Source: Strix aluco
Taxonomy: Eukaryota > Chordata > Aves > Strigiformes > Strigidae
Assembly (NCBI RefSeq): GCF_031877795.1
Contig: NC_133935.1
Span: forward strand, 73,922,303-73,986,302
Length of the DNA stretch: 64,000 bases
Direction of reading: 5' to 3'
In this document: piece after piece, positions 39,124-52,443 of the stretch
How the letters are laid out: the number at the start of each line of letters is the position of its first letter
Position numbering within the stretch: the stretch's first letter is position 1
Program-made: the position numbers and the translations under genes
The notes under the pieces: model-generated
What the model was told of the DNA's origin: nothing
Seen by the model: the letters and a program-made list of their open reading frames with translations, nothing else
Database searches by the model: none

Positions 39124-40310
39124 GATCATAGAATGGTTTGGGTTGGAAGGGACCTTAAAGATCACCTAGTTCCAACCCCCCTGCCATGGGCAGGGACACC
39201 TTCCACTAGAGCAGGTTGCTCAAAACCCCGTCCAACCTGGCCTTGACACTGCCAGGGAGGGGCAGCCACAGCTTCTCTGGGCAACATGTTTCAGTGTCTC
39301 ACCACCCTCACAGTAAAGAATTTCTTCTTTATCCAATTTAAATCTACCCTCTTTCAGTTTAAAACCATCCCCCCTCATCCTATCTCTACACTCCCTGATA
39401 AAAAGCCCCTCTCCATCTTTCCTGTAGCCCCCTTTATGTACTGGAAAGCTGCTTTAAGGTGTCCTCAGAGCCTTCTCTTCTCCAGGCTGAACAACCCCAA
39501 CTCTCTCAGCCTGTCCTCATAGGGGAGGTGCTCCGGCCCCCTGATCATCTTTGTGTCCCTCCTCTGGACCCGCTCAAGCAGGTCCATGTCCTTCTTATGC
39601 TGGGGGCTCCAGAGCTGGACACAGCACTGCAGGTGGGGTCTCACGAGAGTGGAGTAGAGGGAGAGAATCACCTCCCTTGACCTGCTGGCCACACTTCTGT
39701 TGATGCAGCCCAGGGTACGGTTGGCTGTCTGGGCTGTGAGCGCACTTTGCTGGCTCATGGTCAGTTTTCCATCCACTAATACCCCCAAGTCCTTCTCTGC
39801 GAGCTGCTCTCAATCCACTCATTGCCCAGACTGTATCTGTGCTTGGGATTGCCCTGACCCATGTGCAGGACCTTGCACTTGGCCTTGTTGAACTTCATGA
39901 GGTTTGCATGGTCCCACCTCTCCAGCCTGTCCAGGTCCCTCTGGATGGCACATCCCTTCCCTTCAGCGTGTTGACCACACCACACAGCTTGGTGTCATCG
40001 GCAAACTTGCTGAGGATGCACTCAATCCCACTGTCCATGTTGCCAGCAAAGATGTTAAACAGCGCTGGTCCCAACACCGACCTTTGAGGAATGTCACTTC
40101 ATCACTGCCCTCCACACAGACATCAAGCTGGTGACTGCAACTCTTTGAGTGTGACCATCTACCCAATTCCTTATCCACCGAGTAGTCCATCCATCAAATC
40201 CATGTGTCTCCAGTGTAGAGATGAGGACGTCATGCAGGACTGTCAAAAGCTTTGGACAAGTCGAGGTAGATGACGTCAGTTGCTCAAGATCAAGCAGGTG
40301 ATCGGTCTAC
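39124..40310 (-). repeat. CR1 LINE, about 1.2 kb, minus strand
   Basis: A CR1 copy running from its truncated 5' end near 40310 to its 3' tail at 39124 (catagaatggtttgggttgg, the reverse complement of ccaacccaaaccattctatg). Minus-strand frames contain pieces of the ORF2 reverse transcriptase: a FADDTKL catalytic-core segment near 40005, then [21 protein letters not shown], then the [13 protein letters not shown]...[14 protein letters not shown] region near 39600-39780. These pieces fall in different frames, so the copy is broken by indels and is not mobile. It also lacks the N-terminal endonuclease. It is very similar to the plus-strand copy at 51-52 kb. Confidence 0.96.
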
Positions 40311-42769
40311 TTAACCTTCCTATCATCATTTAATCCATACCTGCATTCAGGTAAATTGTATTTGAGACCATGGCAAATACAGCAGCAAAAGATGATACTC
40401 ACTTTGACATAAAGCACTACAAAGGGTAATTTCTAATCTGAAAGCAGGAGTTCAATACCGTGCAGTAGGGGCAGATTCATTAAAAATTGGAGGAAGCGGT
40501 CAGATAGGTGTGACCAGCCAAGGCAGTGGTTTGATGAGCTGTGTATTAGGCATAGCTATCTCACTATTGCTGTCAGATAAATATAATGTATAGAATTCCA
40601 TTGTACTGTAAAAAGCTCAAGGCTTCACCTTCCTGTGAGGTGGTGTTCCTCATGGCTGTTATTCACACTGTAAGCTAACAGCACAAAGTTCTTATTTCTT
40701 ATTTGCCTTCTACAGGAACAAGGTACATGTTGAAAAAAATCATGCTCTAGATTGTCATGCCACAGTCTCAAAGTCTAAATGGATCAGGACTGTCATCTTC
40801 CAAAAGTTGTGCTTGCTTCAGGAGAAACAAGCTGCAGAGCTTCGGAACCTCATATAGCACATGATGGCACCAAACCATTCTGGCTGTTTCCTTGGCTTTT
40901 TGTGTCAGTGTCCTACCTATCAAAAGGCAGGGCATCTTGAACCATGTGTTTCCATCTGATTACAAAGAAGCCTTTCCCCTCTTCCCCATTCCCCTTACCA
41001 AAATGTCAAGGTGTGCTTCTGCAGGAGACAAATGATATCAGTCACTCACGCCAGAAGAGTTCCTGTCCTGAATGGCAGCGATGTGAAGAAGCTCATTAGC
41101 TCTTGCTAAACAGTATGTACTTGATATGGCACATTGGTCAGATGCCAGCTTCAGGAGAGGAGTACTTCTATCTCTGTGTGTCTGATTGAGCTGAAACTAC
41201 TTTCTTACTGCCAGTCACCTGCTGAGAGTGAGCCACACTGACCGGTCAGGAGGAAAAAATGTTGCTTTTACTATAGTGACTCTTAAGGATGCTATAGGCA
41301 GGTTAGGTTCTGCAGTGTGGACTTGCAAGTGTGGGACTGAAATACTTTGTGCCGATCTGGGAGCTTAAGGATGCAGAGAGCTAGTGCGCTGTCCTGACAG
41401 TTGCATCAGGCCATCTTTTAAATTGTGTGCTGGATAAACTAGCAGCAAAGTGTAGTACAAATATACTTCTGCAGTCTGAAAAAGATATAAAGCACACAAA
41501 AAGGTTAGCAAGAACAAGATGAAGGATGGCACTGCAGCGTTGCCATATTTATATGCTGAAAATCTACAGGCAGATATCCTAAAAATATATGTGTATGTGT
41601 ATACATATATTAATATATTTAGAAGATTCTCTGTAATCATGTTTGCTTTTGGATCTCAAGATTTTTCTTAAGTATCTGGTGATTCAAAATGACTCTTTTT
41701 CAAGGCATCAGTTATGTTTCCTCATCTGATGTTACAACTTTTATACAGTGTGCTGGGGGTCTTTTGCCTAAATGAAAGCTGTTTTAAATCTGTGATACAT
41801 TGGAGAATATTTGTCTTATTTGGCTTTTCATGTTTTAATAATTTGAAAATTATAAGAAATCTGTACTGTTATTTATTGGTCTCTCTTTTGAGTTTCTTGT
41901 TTTGTTTCAGCTGTCTCTTTTATAGCAACTGGTTTTAGTTATGAAAAGTATATATTATATACTCTCAAGTGGAACTAGTGTTTGGGAGTTGGTCAATATA
42001 TGTTTGTATTATGTAGCTGGTATTTTTGGACAATCCTTGTCCATTGTCAGTATTTTAGATGGACAGTTTCTCTTGCCAGGAATGGATTCGTGAGAATTCT
42101 CTCGCTGATATTGCAGCAAAAGCAACATTTACAAAAGAGCAAAAGCCTGAACCATGGGTTTGTATTGATACAAAACGTCTACATAGATACTGCTTTGAAA
42201 GAAGTCCAGTGCTTAAATAGTGTTCACTGTCAGTATCTAATATATTGTCTTTTGTAGGTGTTGGGAACAGTTTGCCTTTGTCTGTATTGGCATCCAGACT
42301 GTTTTCTGCCCTGATCACGCAACCTGTAGTTGACATCTGCTGTCAGTTAAAGATTGCTGACAGCCTTTGGTGTGTAGAGGTCTTTCCCTGTGGCCTGGGG
42401 ACAGTGAGTCTGGCTGGGCACATTACACTCATTTGGTGTTACTGGTTTGTTTCTCTCTGCTTATCACCTCCTTCAGGAGTGTAACATTAAATGGAGGGGA
42501 AGGAGGTTCAGAAGAAAGTCAGATCTCTGATGTCCTACTGTAATAAAATACCCAAAGTCTGGAGGTGTTTTTTTCTGTAAAGGCAAATAAGATAAACACG
42601 ATAGTTCTGCACTTAAAAAGTGTAGCCTTCTTTTAAGGATATTGTTGGGTTTATTTTGGTTTGACTAATGGTTTACCCTTTCAGAACCAATGAACACAGT
42701 TTTAATGCTTTAGTAACACACTTATCTAAAGCACTTGGCAGGCTGCTAATAAATTAAGCCTCTCAAGCT

Positions 42770-42862
42770 TTCTGTGAAGCGTCACAGATGGAGAAACAGA
42801 AACATGGAGGGGCCAAATGACTTGCTCCAAACATGCAAGATAAATCTCTAGTTGTGTTGCTG
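42770..42862 (-). repeat. MIR-like SINE relic
   Basis: CACAGATGGAGAAACAGAAA, then GGCCAAATGACTTGCTCC, follows the order of the reverse-complemented MIR core (cagatggggaaactgaggcacagagaggttaaatgacttgcccaag). This is an old, immobile CORE-SINE-type fragment. Confidence 0.6.
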
Positions 42863-44890
42863 GAGTGCTTTGGTTAGGTGCACCTTCGTTTGGAGATTGT
42901 ATGAATCCGAGGTGAGTAAAAGAGAAATTGCTGCATGTAATTGCAGCACATGGCACGTTTTCAACAACATTCCCCAAAGACCTATATCTTGTTATTTACA
43001 TGGTGTAGCTAGTTGCATCTGTACCCTCACTTTGAGTAACCATTGATATTTTGATGAAGAGTAGGTTAATGGAGGACCAGGTACATATATCGGAACTTGG
43101 AGACTGAGACCAGCCACAGCTTTACACTGCTGCTGGCAAGTTAAGTTTTAATTCTTCCTTTGTTTAAGGAGAGAAAAACCTGCTTTTCCATATCTCTTCA
43201 GAGTATGCCAGTCTTAATTGGCTTATCTTATGGAAGAGGTTTTGTCATCAGAATAGTTTTGCTTTTTTTGTTGTTTTTTCTGTTGTTGTGTTTAAAATTT
43301 TGCTGTACTTGCATGCAAACAGAGTTAGGTAGTTAGCAAAATCCAGGTCTCTGTCCAGACAGCACTGGCAAACCTTGCCTGTTTATACAGGAGTATCTGT
43401 GGACTGCACTCTACTAACCTGTGTATTGAAGCCTCAGATAGCTTTGAATTGTGGGGGTTTTTCCTCAGAATTTGCTCTTAGATCCAAGCAGCTGGCAGAA
43501 TATCAGCTTGATGCTACTGTATATGTTCCATAGCTTGAAGGAGGCTCTCCTTCATTTTAGCAGGTATTGATTCATTATTTTCTTTTCATGAGAGCAAACT
43601 GACTCAGAGCGCTCCTGTGGAGTTGGTTCATTCAGAGAGACATTTTGCAGCAAGGCACTTGCTGTTGTATGTGATACCTTCTTTTACTTGGTTTTGAGTT
43701 GCTCCCATCATTTTCTGCCATAGGTTTGTTTTTAATTAGAGGGGTTTGGGCAGGTGAAAGGGCACAGAGAACTAGAGGTGAGAGGTGATTACCCTGGAGA
43801 AGAAGGATAGGGAAGAGGAGCGGTGGGGTGGGGGATTTCGCACTGTGGTAGAGTGCTGGGAGTGTATCTTCTGAAGTTTCAGGGGATGTGTCCTGGCTAG
43901 TAGCGTGCCCTCTTGCCTAATTTGCTTTATGTGTAAGTGCTTCAGATATGCCTAATGGAGTACTATGGGAGCTTGCAAATTGCCAGAATCTGTTTGAAGG
44001 AATCAAGAAGTGTGGTAAATGATTAAGTTCTTGTTTGTTTAGAGTGTCCCGAGTTTTGGTGGTGTCTGGGCTACTGATGGCTTACAGTTCCTTTGGTATG
44101 TGTGTTCAGCACACTGCACAGCAAAATAGAGGGCAAAGTTTTCATTAACAGCGGGATAGCTCCTATTATGAATGATCTTGCTCACCTTATGTGTCCTAAA
44201 ACCTTTTGTAAAAGTTCAGAATATCAACTATTTTGAAAAATGAGAACGTTTCTGTTTCATTTATGTTTGGAGGCTGTAAAATCTAGAAGTCTTCTGAATG
44301 TAATTGAAAGCCATGTAATCAAATCAGCGCATGTCACTTAAAGGATCCTTATATCCTTGTATACAGATGTCATGATGATAATGTAGTAATCCAGTCATTA
44401 AAATGTAAGTTTAGGCCTTAATACATTTGTTCTGTAACTTTAATAAAGTGAAATACGATTCCAGTGTATGAAATAACAGTTGATGGTAGGACTGGAAAAA
44501 ATAGTCCTGTATTATTTACATAGATTTTAAAATATTTTTTTGCAAAGAAGAGCTATTCACATGAGCTGAATGCTTTTATTCTTTTTTTATATAGCTATGT
44601 TTTTCGTAGAATTTTAGCAGAGATGATTTTATTCACAATTTCATCAGCGGTTTTGCAACAAGTTTGACATTTTGTAATGCTCTGTTTCCACAGAGGAATA
44701 AAAGTCCTTGTAAGGTTATTGAAACATGCAGTTGTAAAGCACTTGTAAATTATCTTGGAATGTAAACAGTGATTGTGAGCTATCTATGAGTATGGTATTT
44801 TAATAAGAATTGGGGCATGTTTTGATAATTAACTGGGCATGAATGATTACTAGTGATTTTAATTGTATTAGAATTACTTTTTCATGATTG

Positions 44891-44932
44891 CCCCCTTTTT
44901 CTTTTTTTTTTTTTTTTTTTTTTTCTTTCTTT
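44891..44932 (+). repeat. Pyrimidine tract with T23
   Basis: A C5T5 start, then 23 consecutive T (44902-44924) and CTTT units. This is simple sequence in intron 2, and the exact length may be unreliable. It could be the reverse complement of a poly-A tail of a retrocopy, but no body of such an insertion was recognised beside it. Confidence 0.85.
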
Positions 44933-47606
44933 GGCAAGGGGAGTTGTCATCTGTTAATTTCTGGTAGCTACCCTGTTGATGCTGAACCGAAATAAATTAA
45001 TTGTGATTGGCCAGCTTCTGAACTGCAAGTGGTAGATACTTGCAACATTCTCCTGCTGTAAAATATAACTCTTAGAAGATAATCTTCCCACTTCATGTAT
45101 GTGCAGTTATAGACTAAGACTTTGAATCCAGGGTTGGATCTTTGTTATGCCTATGTTTTCCATAAAATTGTTAGTGTATTGATGACTTTGATAGTGTTAG
45201 CCATAAAATCCATCTGGTGCATGAAATGGAAACTGCTTCCACATAAGTGATAAAGAAATAGAATTGTAATTAGCAAGTTCTGATTTGTGTTTATGAGAGT
45301 TTAGGATGATACAGTCAGGAAGAAAAAAAAAATCTCTTTTCTGTTATTCACTAACATAAAACTATGTTGAGAAAATGTGGTAATATTACAAGTTTTTTAA
45401 TAGTTGAAGTGATATTGCAAGTATCCTTCAAGTATTGCAAATATAGGTAATGAGTGATAAAGTTATAAAGTAATATTTCAGACATTAAAGAAACTCATTA
45501 AATCAGTAATTTATAGGTAAGGTATTCAGACTGCCTTAACTCTATTGCATAGTAATTATGCATCCTAGTAACTTACTCAGAGTATGCACTTCCACATAGT
45601 TAGTGATTTATTTTTTTTACAACTCTTGGAGCCTTTTTACGTTGCAGAAACATGCTCTAATCAAAATAAAGAGAGTTCAGTTTTGTGAACTACAATGATT
45701 CTTGACTCTTTAATGCTTGCAATTGAGACACAAGTTTTAAAGTGCAGCCATTTGACTCTGTTTAGGTATCAAATGAGGTACTGCACTTGAACTTGGAGAC
45801 TTAAAAGAACAAATGTATTTTGAGGTATGAAACTGGTTTAGGAATCCTCTACCTATGACAGAAGCTTTAAGATGCTTTGTATTTTAACATTGTGGAAGAA
45901 AACATATTCTGGGCTGAAGAATTTTCCTTAGGCAGAGACTTTCTACCATGAATGCTTGAAAAAAAAAAAATTGGACCGTTCAACCTTTCTGCTCTGATAA
46001 CTAGAATATCCTTTCTGTTGGAAAGTTGTTGGAAAAACTGTTTGTGATAATCTCAGAAAAAGGACAGTATTTAATTGCAGAGTAGTTGGATAGATCATTT
46101 ACAGAAGCTTCCTTAATAGGGAGTTTACATTAGGAAGTGGTGTCTCACGCCATTCAGATACGGAGTTCAACAAAACTTAAATGTCTCTCATACAGGAGAC
46201 TCAGAAGGGAAGGTGCACATCACTAACTTTGTAGGTTTTGTGGGCGATACTCCAGATACACACTTTACAGATGTATATGGTCATTCCTTGTACTGTGCTG
46301 AATGGGGCTATAGTGCATACTGCATTCTTTTCAGGTGTTTAGCCTCCTTAAAGAATTTCGCAGCCTCTTTTACTTACAATAGTTATTCTGTCTGACGTTA
46401 TATTAATTTGCCCTGCATTAAATCCATACACCACATTAATCTCTCACCCAGCTGCTGCCAGGATCCCTGTGGCAGGTACCTTGCACAGGTCCAGTGCTGC
46501 AACAGCATACACAGTGCAGTCCTGGGTTGAGACATGTTGCATCCCTCAAGATATGTCTGTATCTCTTTAGCACTGAAGCAGCTTCAGCTCACACAAGCAG
46601 CTCCAGAGTTTGCTTCTGATCCTTCATGTAGTTCCACTTGGAGAACATGCAAACAGTTCTCAGTGCACAGATGTTCACTCGCATGGCTGCTGTACTGTAT
46701 TTTCTGGTTTGTTTTTTTTCAGAAGCTGAATTTTGTTGAACTCAGACTTTTGGAAAAGTAGTAATACCAGTGGGTTTTTTCCTAGATGAAATATTGTGAT
46801 AGGAATTAGCTGTCACTTATGCCATTGTAATTATCACATAAACTTGCAGATGAGGTGTCAACATATATTAAGATATGCATAATGATGGATATACTTATTT
46901 TCTCGTGTAATGCTTTTCATCAGTAAATTTGAAAGTGTTTAATTAGAAGTTACAATGTACATAATTCTTCCTGATGTACAGGGAACGACACTAAGAATTC
47001 AAAAAATTTGGCTAAGTTTTCCCAGTAAGTGAAGGAAAGCAGGGTTTGACTCCTCTGTCCACTGTCCTGTCTGTTGGATCACATGGCAATTAGTAACAGC
47101 CCTCCAAGGACCCGTAGTGTTACAGTAAATGGGGGTAAGGTTTGTTGCTTGTAACAGCGTGGAGAATATTTTTGTTTAATGGGGTTGGTGAAAAGGTCTC
47201 TTGAGTAGTCTCTGTCCATGAATTTTGATGACTTTTTATTGCTTTATGATGCTGGTGTGTACCTTAAATGCACGAGACAAGGCAGTGCATTTTTTGCTTC
47301 TCTCTCTATCTCCTTTTTCTTCTGTCTATTCAAGGTGCTATCACTGCTGAAGCCAGGTGTGTGCCAGAGAATTGAGAGTGTCTCTGAAAAGCTGTCTCTT
47401 GGACTCTTATCTAGGAAACCTCTTGTTCCAATGACCCTGCAATTAGGTAAATCATGGAGTACTAGGAGGCACAGCAGACTTGAAGAAAAGCTGAAAAACA
47501 TGGATTCTAAACACGAGAAGAATCAGTCTTTAAACAGAACTGTTTTGTTGATTTTTATTTTTTTTTAACTGTTACAGAGCTAGCAAAACTACTGTAATAC
47601 TGGATG

Positions 47607-47686
47607 AAATAAATTAATAACTGCTTTGCTACACCCAAATCCTCAGAAATAAATGAACAATTGCTTTGCTACACTCAAATCCTCAG
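47607..47686 (+). repeat. 40-bp tandem duplication, two copies
   Basis: Two adjacent 40-bp units (47607-47646 and 47647-47686) sharing ATTGC/ACTGC-TTTGCTACAC and CAAATCCTCAG differ at four positions, about 90% identical. It is a local duplication in intron 2. Confidence 0.9.
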
Positions 47687-50561
47687 AATATTATAATGCT
47701 GGAAGTGAGATTCCTTCTAAGCAAAGTTGACAGGCATCAGGCTGCAGCATAAGAAGCGTTAAGTGGTCTGCTCATGTCAGTGAGCTGTTAGGTGGATGAG
47801 ATTAATCTGGGAAGCTGGGTGCTGGTGAAAGCATCACTTCTGAGACCAGGTCCTGTCAGCAAATGTTGCTGACCTTTCGCATGTTTGTGCCAAGAACCTG
47901 AGACAGTCACTGAGCAGACCCATTTTCAGCAGCTTGCTTTAAACTCAGTGCGGTTTTCTTTGTGCATGTTCCTAGGGTGTTCTTACTTCCCCAGTAAAAA
48001 TGGCTGAGCCCTTCATATCCTAATCTCAGTCAGGTGTTAGCAGTGAAGCAGCGGCATACCCACTGCAAGGAAACTGGACTCAAGGAGCCGCACTGAGAAG
48101 CGGGCTCGCTACCTCCGTGGTCAAATGGCTCTAAAACATTCTTACTTTTTTGGTCAGTGTAGCACATTTCAAGATCTGAATCAGCCTGCTGATTCTTGAT
48201 TACATGCAGTAGTCTTGCTTTAAAAAGAAAGATTTCTCTAAGCCTCAGAAGTGCTACCTTGTGGTATTTGAATTATCCCCTGAAGTACTAACCAAGTACT
48301 AGTAAGTCATTGCTGCTGACAAATAGTGGAAAGTGAGGTAATGTTCTGAAGAAGAGTGATCTGGAAAGATCCTTGTAGCAGTCATATACTTAAGACTAAA
48401 ATTAGGAAAAACATGTTTTGTGTAGTTCACTTCCCAAAAGCCACCTTTTTCTCCTGTCCAGGAAACAAACAAACAAAAGAGCTCCAAAGACAACTGAAGC
48501 TTTTCCAAGTCTCTGTTTGAGAATGTGAAAATGAAATTGTTGCATAAATTTTTGTTTGTTAAATTGTGTGAATTACATAGGTGCAGGTCACAATATGACT
48601 TGTGCAGTATTCAGTGTGGCAGAAATTGAAATAGAACAATAACGTGATTGAACTAATAAACTGCTTCTTTCTTTCATTAAAAGGAAAGAGCCCCATTAAT
48701 AGCTTTTATTATATTAGCGTGTATGCCTTTGAGTGACAATATTAAGCTGATGATTTGTATTGTGAGTAGATACTGTGCAGCATAACAAGTGCAGAAGATT
48801 TTTTTTTTTTTTGACAGATACAAGTAACACGTCTTCCATTGCTTTTTCATTTCTTGATTTTGCTGTTTCAGTACTACTGCAGGTTTCCTTAAGACTCGCT
48901 CTGTAAATGTTTTGAAAGTCTTCAGAACTGAAATATCCTGATATTTCAGAGGGGAAACACAGTTTCTTTTGCTCATTCTTTAGTAAAAGCTCCTCAAGTT
49001 TCTTAAGGCTTTTTTTGCCTGGTGTAGCAACAACAAAAAAATTTTCATTTTTCTGTCATCTAATGGCAACAAATCTCATGAGCGTGTCTTGATAGTGTAG
49101 TTTACTCCTTTACAGGATGATCACTTTAACTGCAGAGCTTTATTTTGGGGCTTTAAATTGTGGTTGACCCTGTACCTGTGACAAACAGCAACTTTGTTAG
49201 TAGCACCCCTGGAAGAAGGAGGGAGCAGGAAAAAAGGGAGTATTTCTGAATGTGACATGTACGTATGCTTTAGGCTGTTCATATTGAATGTTTGATGGAC
49301 ATCGTAGTGGCATACAGACTTGTACTGACCAGAGCCCTTCATGACCATGTTCTTCTCTAAGGGTTGGGTCTCTCAGAGGTAAGAATGCTCCCTGAGGTGT
49401 CCAGCAGGCTCTTGGCACAGACTTGGTTAGTCAGCAAAACTGCTTTTATTTCCTGGACTAGGGAAGAAGCTACTGCAGCAGTATGAAGTGCTGCATTGCC
49501 AGACTAGTTTGTCTATACTTAACGTGTTTAACCAGTAGAAGCATATTCCTATCCTGGAAAATGTTTGTGGTGTGCGTGTAACTGTACTTTATAAATCTCA
49601 GTACAAGAGCTGATGATGTATGTATGCTTTTTCAGACAGTAAAAATATTTGACTGATTGTACTTGCAGGGATAATTATTCCCTTGAGAGCAGAATTCTTA
49701 AGAAAGCTATTTTCTAGAGTTGTATGTTAGTGGAACAAAAGACTGCTCTTCAATCTGCGGCGAATATTATTGCCTATTTTAACTGTTTTGTCTAAGTAAC
49801 CCTGGGGTAGCGTTTTTGTATGTTCGGACTTTGATTAAAAAGTTTCTCATTCATATTTCCATATCCTGTTACCCATTAATGAACTTTTTCTCATATATTT
49901 TTCTTTAGCATAAAGTTCTCTAACTGAAAAAAATGCAGTTGAGCACTTTAAGCAGTACCTCAATCTGCACGCCAATAAGAAAGAAAATTAAATCCATTTT
50001 ATTTGGAATTGTGTGAAGGAAAAAGATTATCTTCCTGAAAGTCTATCTGAAAGTAACTTCTTGGAGAGATGAGTAACATGAGAGGCAATATTTCTGAAGA
50101 GAGGTGTAGGAGGCAATACAGAAAAAGCACAGAGAATTGGCATAAGAATTATTTGTGTCCTTTTAGCCAATACATTTTCATTTAATATCCAGCTGTTGAT
50201 TAAGAACAAGTAAACACCTTCTATCTTGGGTGAGAAGAGAGTTCTTAAAAGATGTTCTTGCCCTTGACTTTTGTTGAAGGGAGAAGGGAAGTAACAAAAC
50301 AGCAGTACCTTTGGTGATGAACTTAGGAATTGGAAATAGTCAGGCAGTTATTGGGGAAAAAAAAATAGAAATTTATGTACGTGGCTGCATAGAAAGTGCC
50401 CTCTTTAATTTGTTCAGTCAGCTTTTGAATGCTGCAGATTGTTTCACTTGTAAAGTGCATATGTGTTGTAAATGTCATGACTAATTAGTTTCAAAGCGTG
50501 CTTCTGATTGCTTTGAGATGCAAAGTATTTAGATATTTAGTTATGTTTGACTTTCTTTTAG

Positions 50562-50614
50562 CTATGCTTTTGAAGAACTGACAGACCCAGAAACTGAAAT
50601 TGGCTATAGAGCAG
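50562..50614 (+). other. ATXN7L1: Possible cryptic or alternative exon in intron 2
   Basis: A 53-base segment is flanked by a fair acceptor (gactttcttttag) and a donor (GCAG|GTAAAC). One frame is open across it and reads YAFEELTDPETEIGYRA. However, joined to exon 2 in phase 1, the reading hits TGA after five further complete codons, and 53 bases would shift the frame. If spliced in, it would act as a poison exon or belong to a different transcript. It could equally be chance splice-site matches. Confidence 0.22.
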
Positions 50615-51247
50615 GTAAACAGCAAATTCTCTCATAGTATCTTATGATGTGATTTGCTAGAGATTAGCTCCATTTCTATATTTCTATAGTGTACCAGTGA
50701 TGTCCTGGATCTAGCTGTGATTATGTCTGTTGGCAAACTTATTCTTAACAAATTCAGGTATACAACGGTCACCAAATATTTATTGGACAGTACAAATCAT
50801 TAGCAAATTGCTTTAAAGTTAGCAACATAGTAGTGAAAGATGATATACGCCAAACTTGCACTTCAGTGAACATAGCATCTTTTTCTTAAGCCTACTGAAA
50901 CAACAGGGGTTTTCCTTATTTGTCATAAAGAAATAGTAACTTGATTGTAAAACTGTATTGTAAAACTCCCAGTTTGGGAAAGGAGAAACTAAATTTGAGT
51001 TTTCTGTGGGTTTTCTGATGACTGAGTATTGGAGTATGAAGAAATACTGACTTTACTTAGAATTAATGGATACTCCAACAGCAGTAAAGGCACCCATAAC
51101 AACACTTGATGGAATGGGAACAGCATATGGGTCCACTCTTCTTGTACATGGACAAGCAATGAGATACTTAACATTTTGTAAAATGACATAGGTGAGATCA
51201 AGGTTTTTATTTTTCTCAATATTTTTTACTCATTTACCCATCATACT

Positions 51248-52022
51248 TATCCTGCACATTGGTCGAGGCAATCCGAAGCACATATACAGGCTGGGTGATG
51301 AGAGGATTGAGAACAGCCCTGCAGAGAAGGACTTGGGTGTCCTTCTGTGGATCGAAAACTTGGGGGATCTTCTGTGGTCCTTAGTGGATGAAAAACTGAC
51401 TGTGAGTCAGCAAAGTGTGCTCACAGCCCAGAAAGCCAACGGTATCCTGGGCTGCATCAAGAGGAGTGTGGCCAGCAGGTCGAGGGAGGTGTTTCTCCCC
51501 CTCTACTCCGCTCTCGTGAGACCTCACCTGCAGTGTTGTGTCCAGCTCTGGAGCCCCCAACCTTCTTGAGCAGGTCCGGAGGAGGCCACGAAGATGATCA
51601 GGGGGCTGGAGCACCTCCCCTATGAGGACAGGCTGAGAGAGTTGGGGTTGTTCAGCCCAGAGAAGAGAAGACTCAGGATGCCTTAGAGTGGCCTTCCAGT
51701 ACTTAAAGGGGGCTACAGGAAGGATGGGGAGGGACTCTTTATCAGGGAGTGTAGTGGTAGGGTGAGGGGGGACGGTTTTAAACTGAAAGAGGGTAGATTT
51801 AGATTGGATATAAGGAAGAAATTCTTTACTGTGAGGGTGGTGAGACACTGGCACAGGTTGCCCAGAGAAGCTGTGGCTGCCCCCTCCCTGGCAGTGTTCA
51901 AGGCCAGGTTGGACGGGGCTTTGAGCAACCTGCTCTAGTGGAAGGTGTCCCTGCCCATGGCAGGGGGGTTGGAACTAGGTGATCCTTAAGGTCCCTTCCA
52001 ACCCAAACCATTCTATGATTTT
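51248..52022 (+). repeat. CR1 LINE, about 0.8 kb, plus strand
   Basis: CR1 3' portion in sense orientation. It encodes ORF2 C-terminal words ([50 protein letters not shown]) and then the standard 3' tail ending in CCAACCCAAACCATTCTATG. The reading frame stops after the LWSP region, and later parts are in other frames, so it is degenerate. It has an internal duplication near 51328-51385 relative to the usual CR1 order. Truncated at the 5' end and immobile. It is close in sequence to the minus-strand copy at 39-40 kb, indicating the same subfamily and a similar age. Confidence 0.96.
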
Positions 52023-52443
52023 TGCCTGCTAGAAAAATTAGAAGAGTATACTAATTAGTCATTGTCTCAGAAATATTTTTCTGATCATGCTATCTTTATT
52101 ATTAAGCTTTTATTATAATAACAATAATAATCTTGTTATTAAAGAGCTGGGCTAGAAAACTGTGAAAATTTAATTTTTATAGGATATTTTTAAACCCTTA
52201 ATAACTGATGTTGTTACTCAAAAAAGTGGAATTTTGGTAAAGAATGCGTAAGAAAAGTTTTATTTGAAAATGTCAACATAGAAGAATATTTGCTGCAATT
52301 ATATATGCCACTTGGATATGAAAATGCTCCTTTAAACATTATTAAGAATTGTTAATAAGTCTTTGCGATAGCATCCCAATTGTCACATACCGCTTCTAAA
52401 ACATACTGAAAGTTATCTTATTCATTGCTTGTTCTATAGTCAT

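Larger units (their letters stand above)
40311..51247 (+). other. ATXN7L1: ATXN7L1 intron 2, middle part
   Basis: AT-rich intron between the two inverted CR1 copies. It contains a TA/TG-rich simple stretch (about 41587-41622), a MIR-like relic at 42770-42862, a long poly-T tract at 44902-44924, a 40-bp tandem duplication at 47607-47686, a T14 tract at 48799-48812 and a possible cryptic exon at 50562-50614. No conserved coding exon was recognised. Confidence 0.72.

Noticed and set aside
39465..40190. Multiple minus- and plus-strand ORFs
   Set aside because: These are fragments of the degenerate CR1 ORF2 or its antisense, not host genes.
46213..47568. Several 60- to 116-codon plus-strand frames
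   Set aside because: Unrelated composition, no motifs, and T-rich hydrophobic translations typical of intronic sequence.
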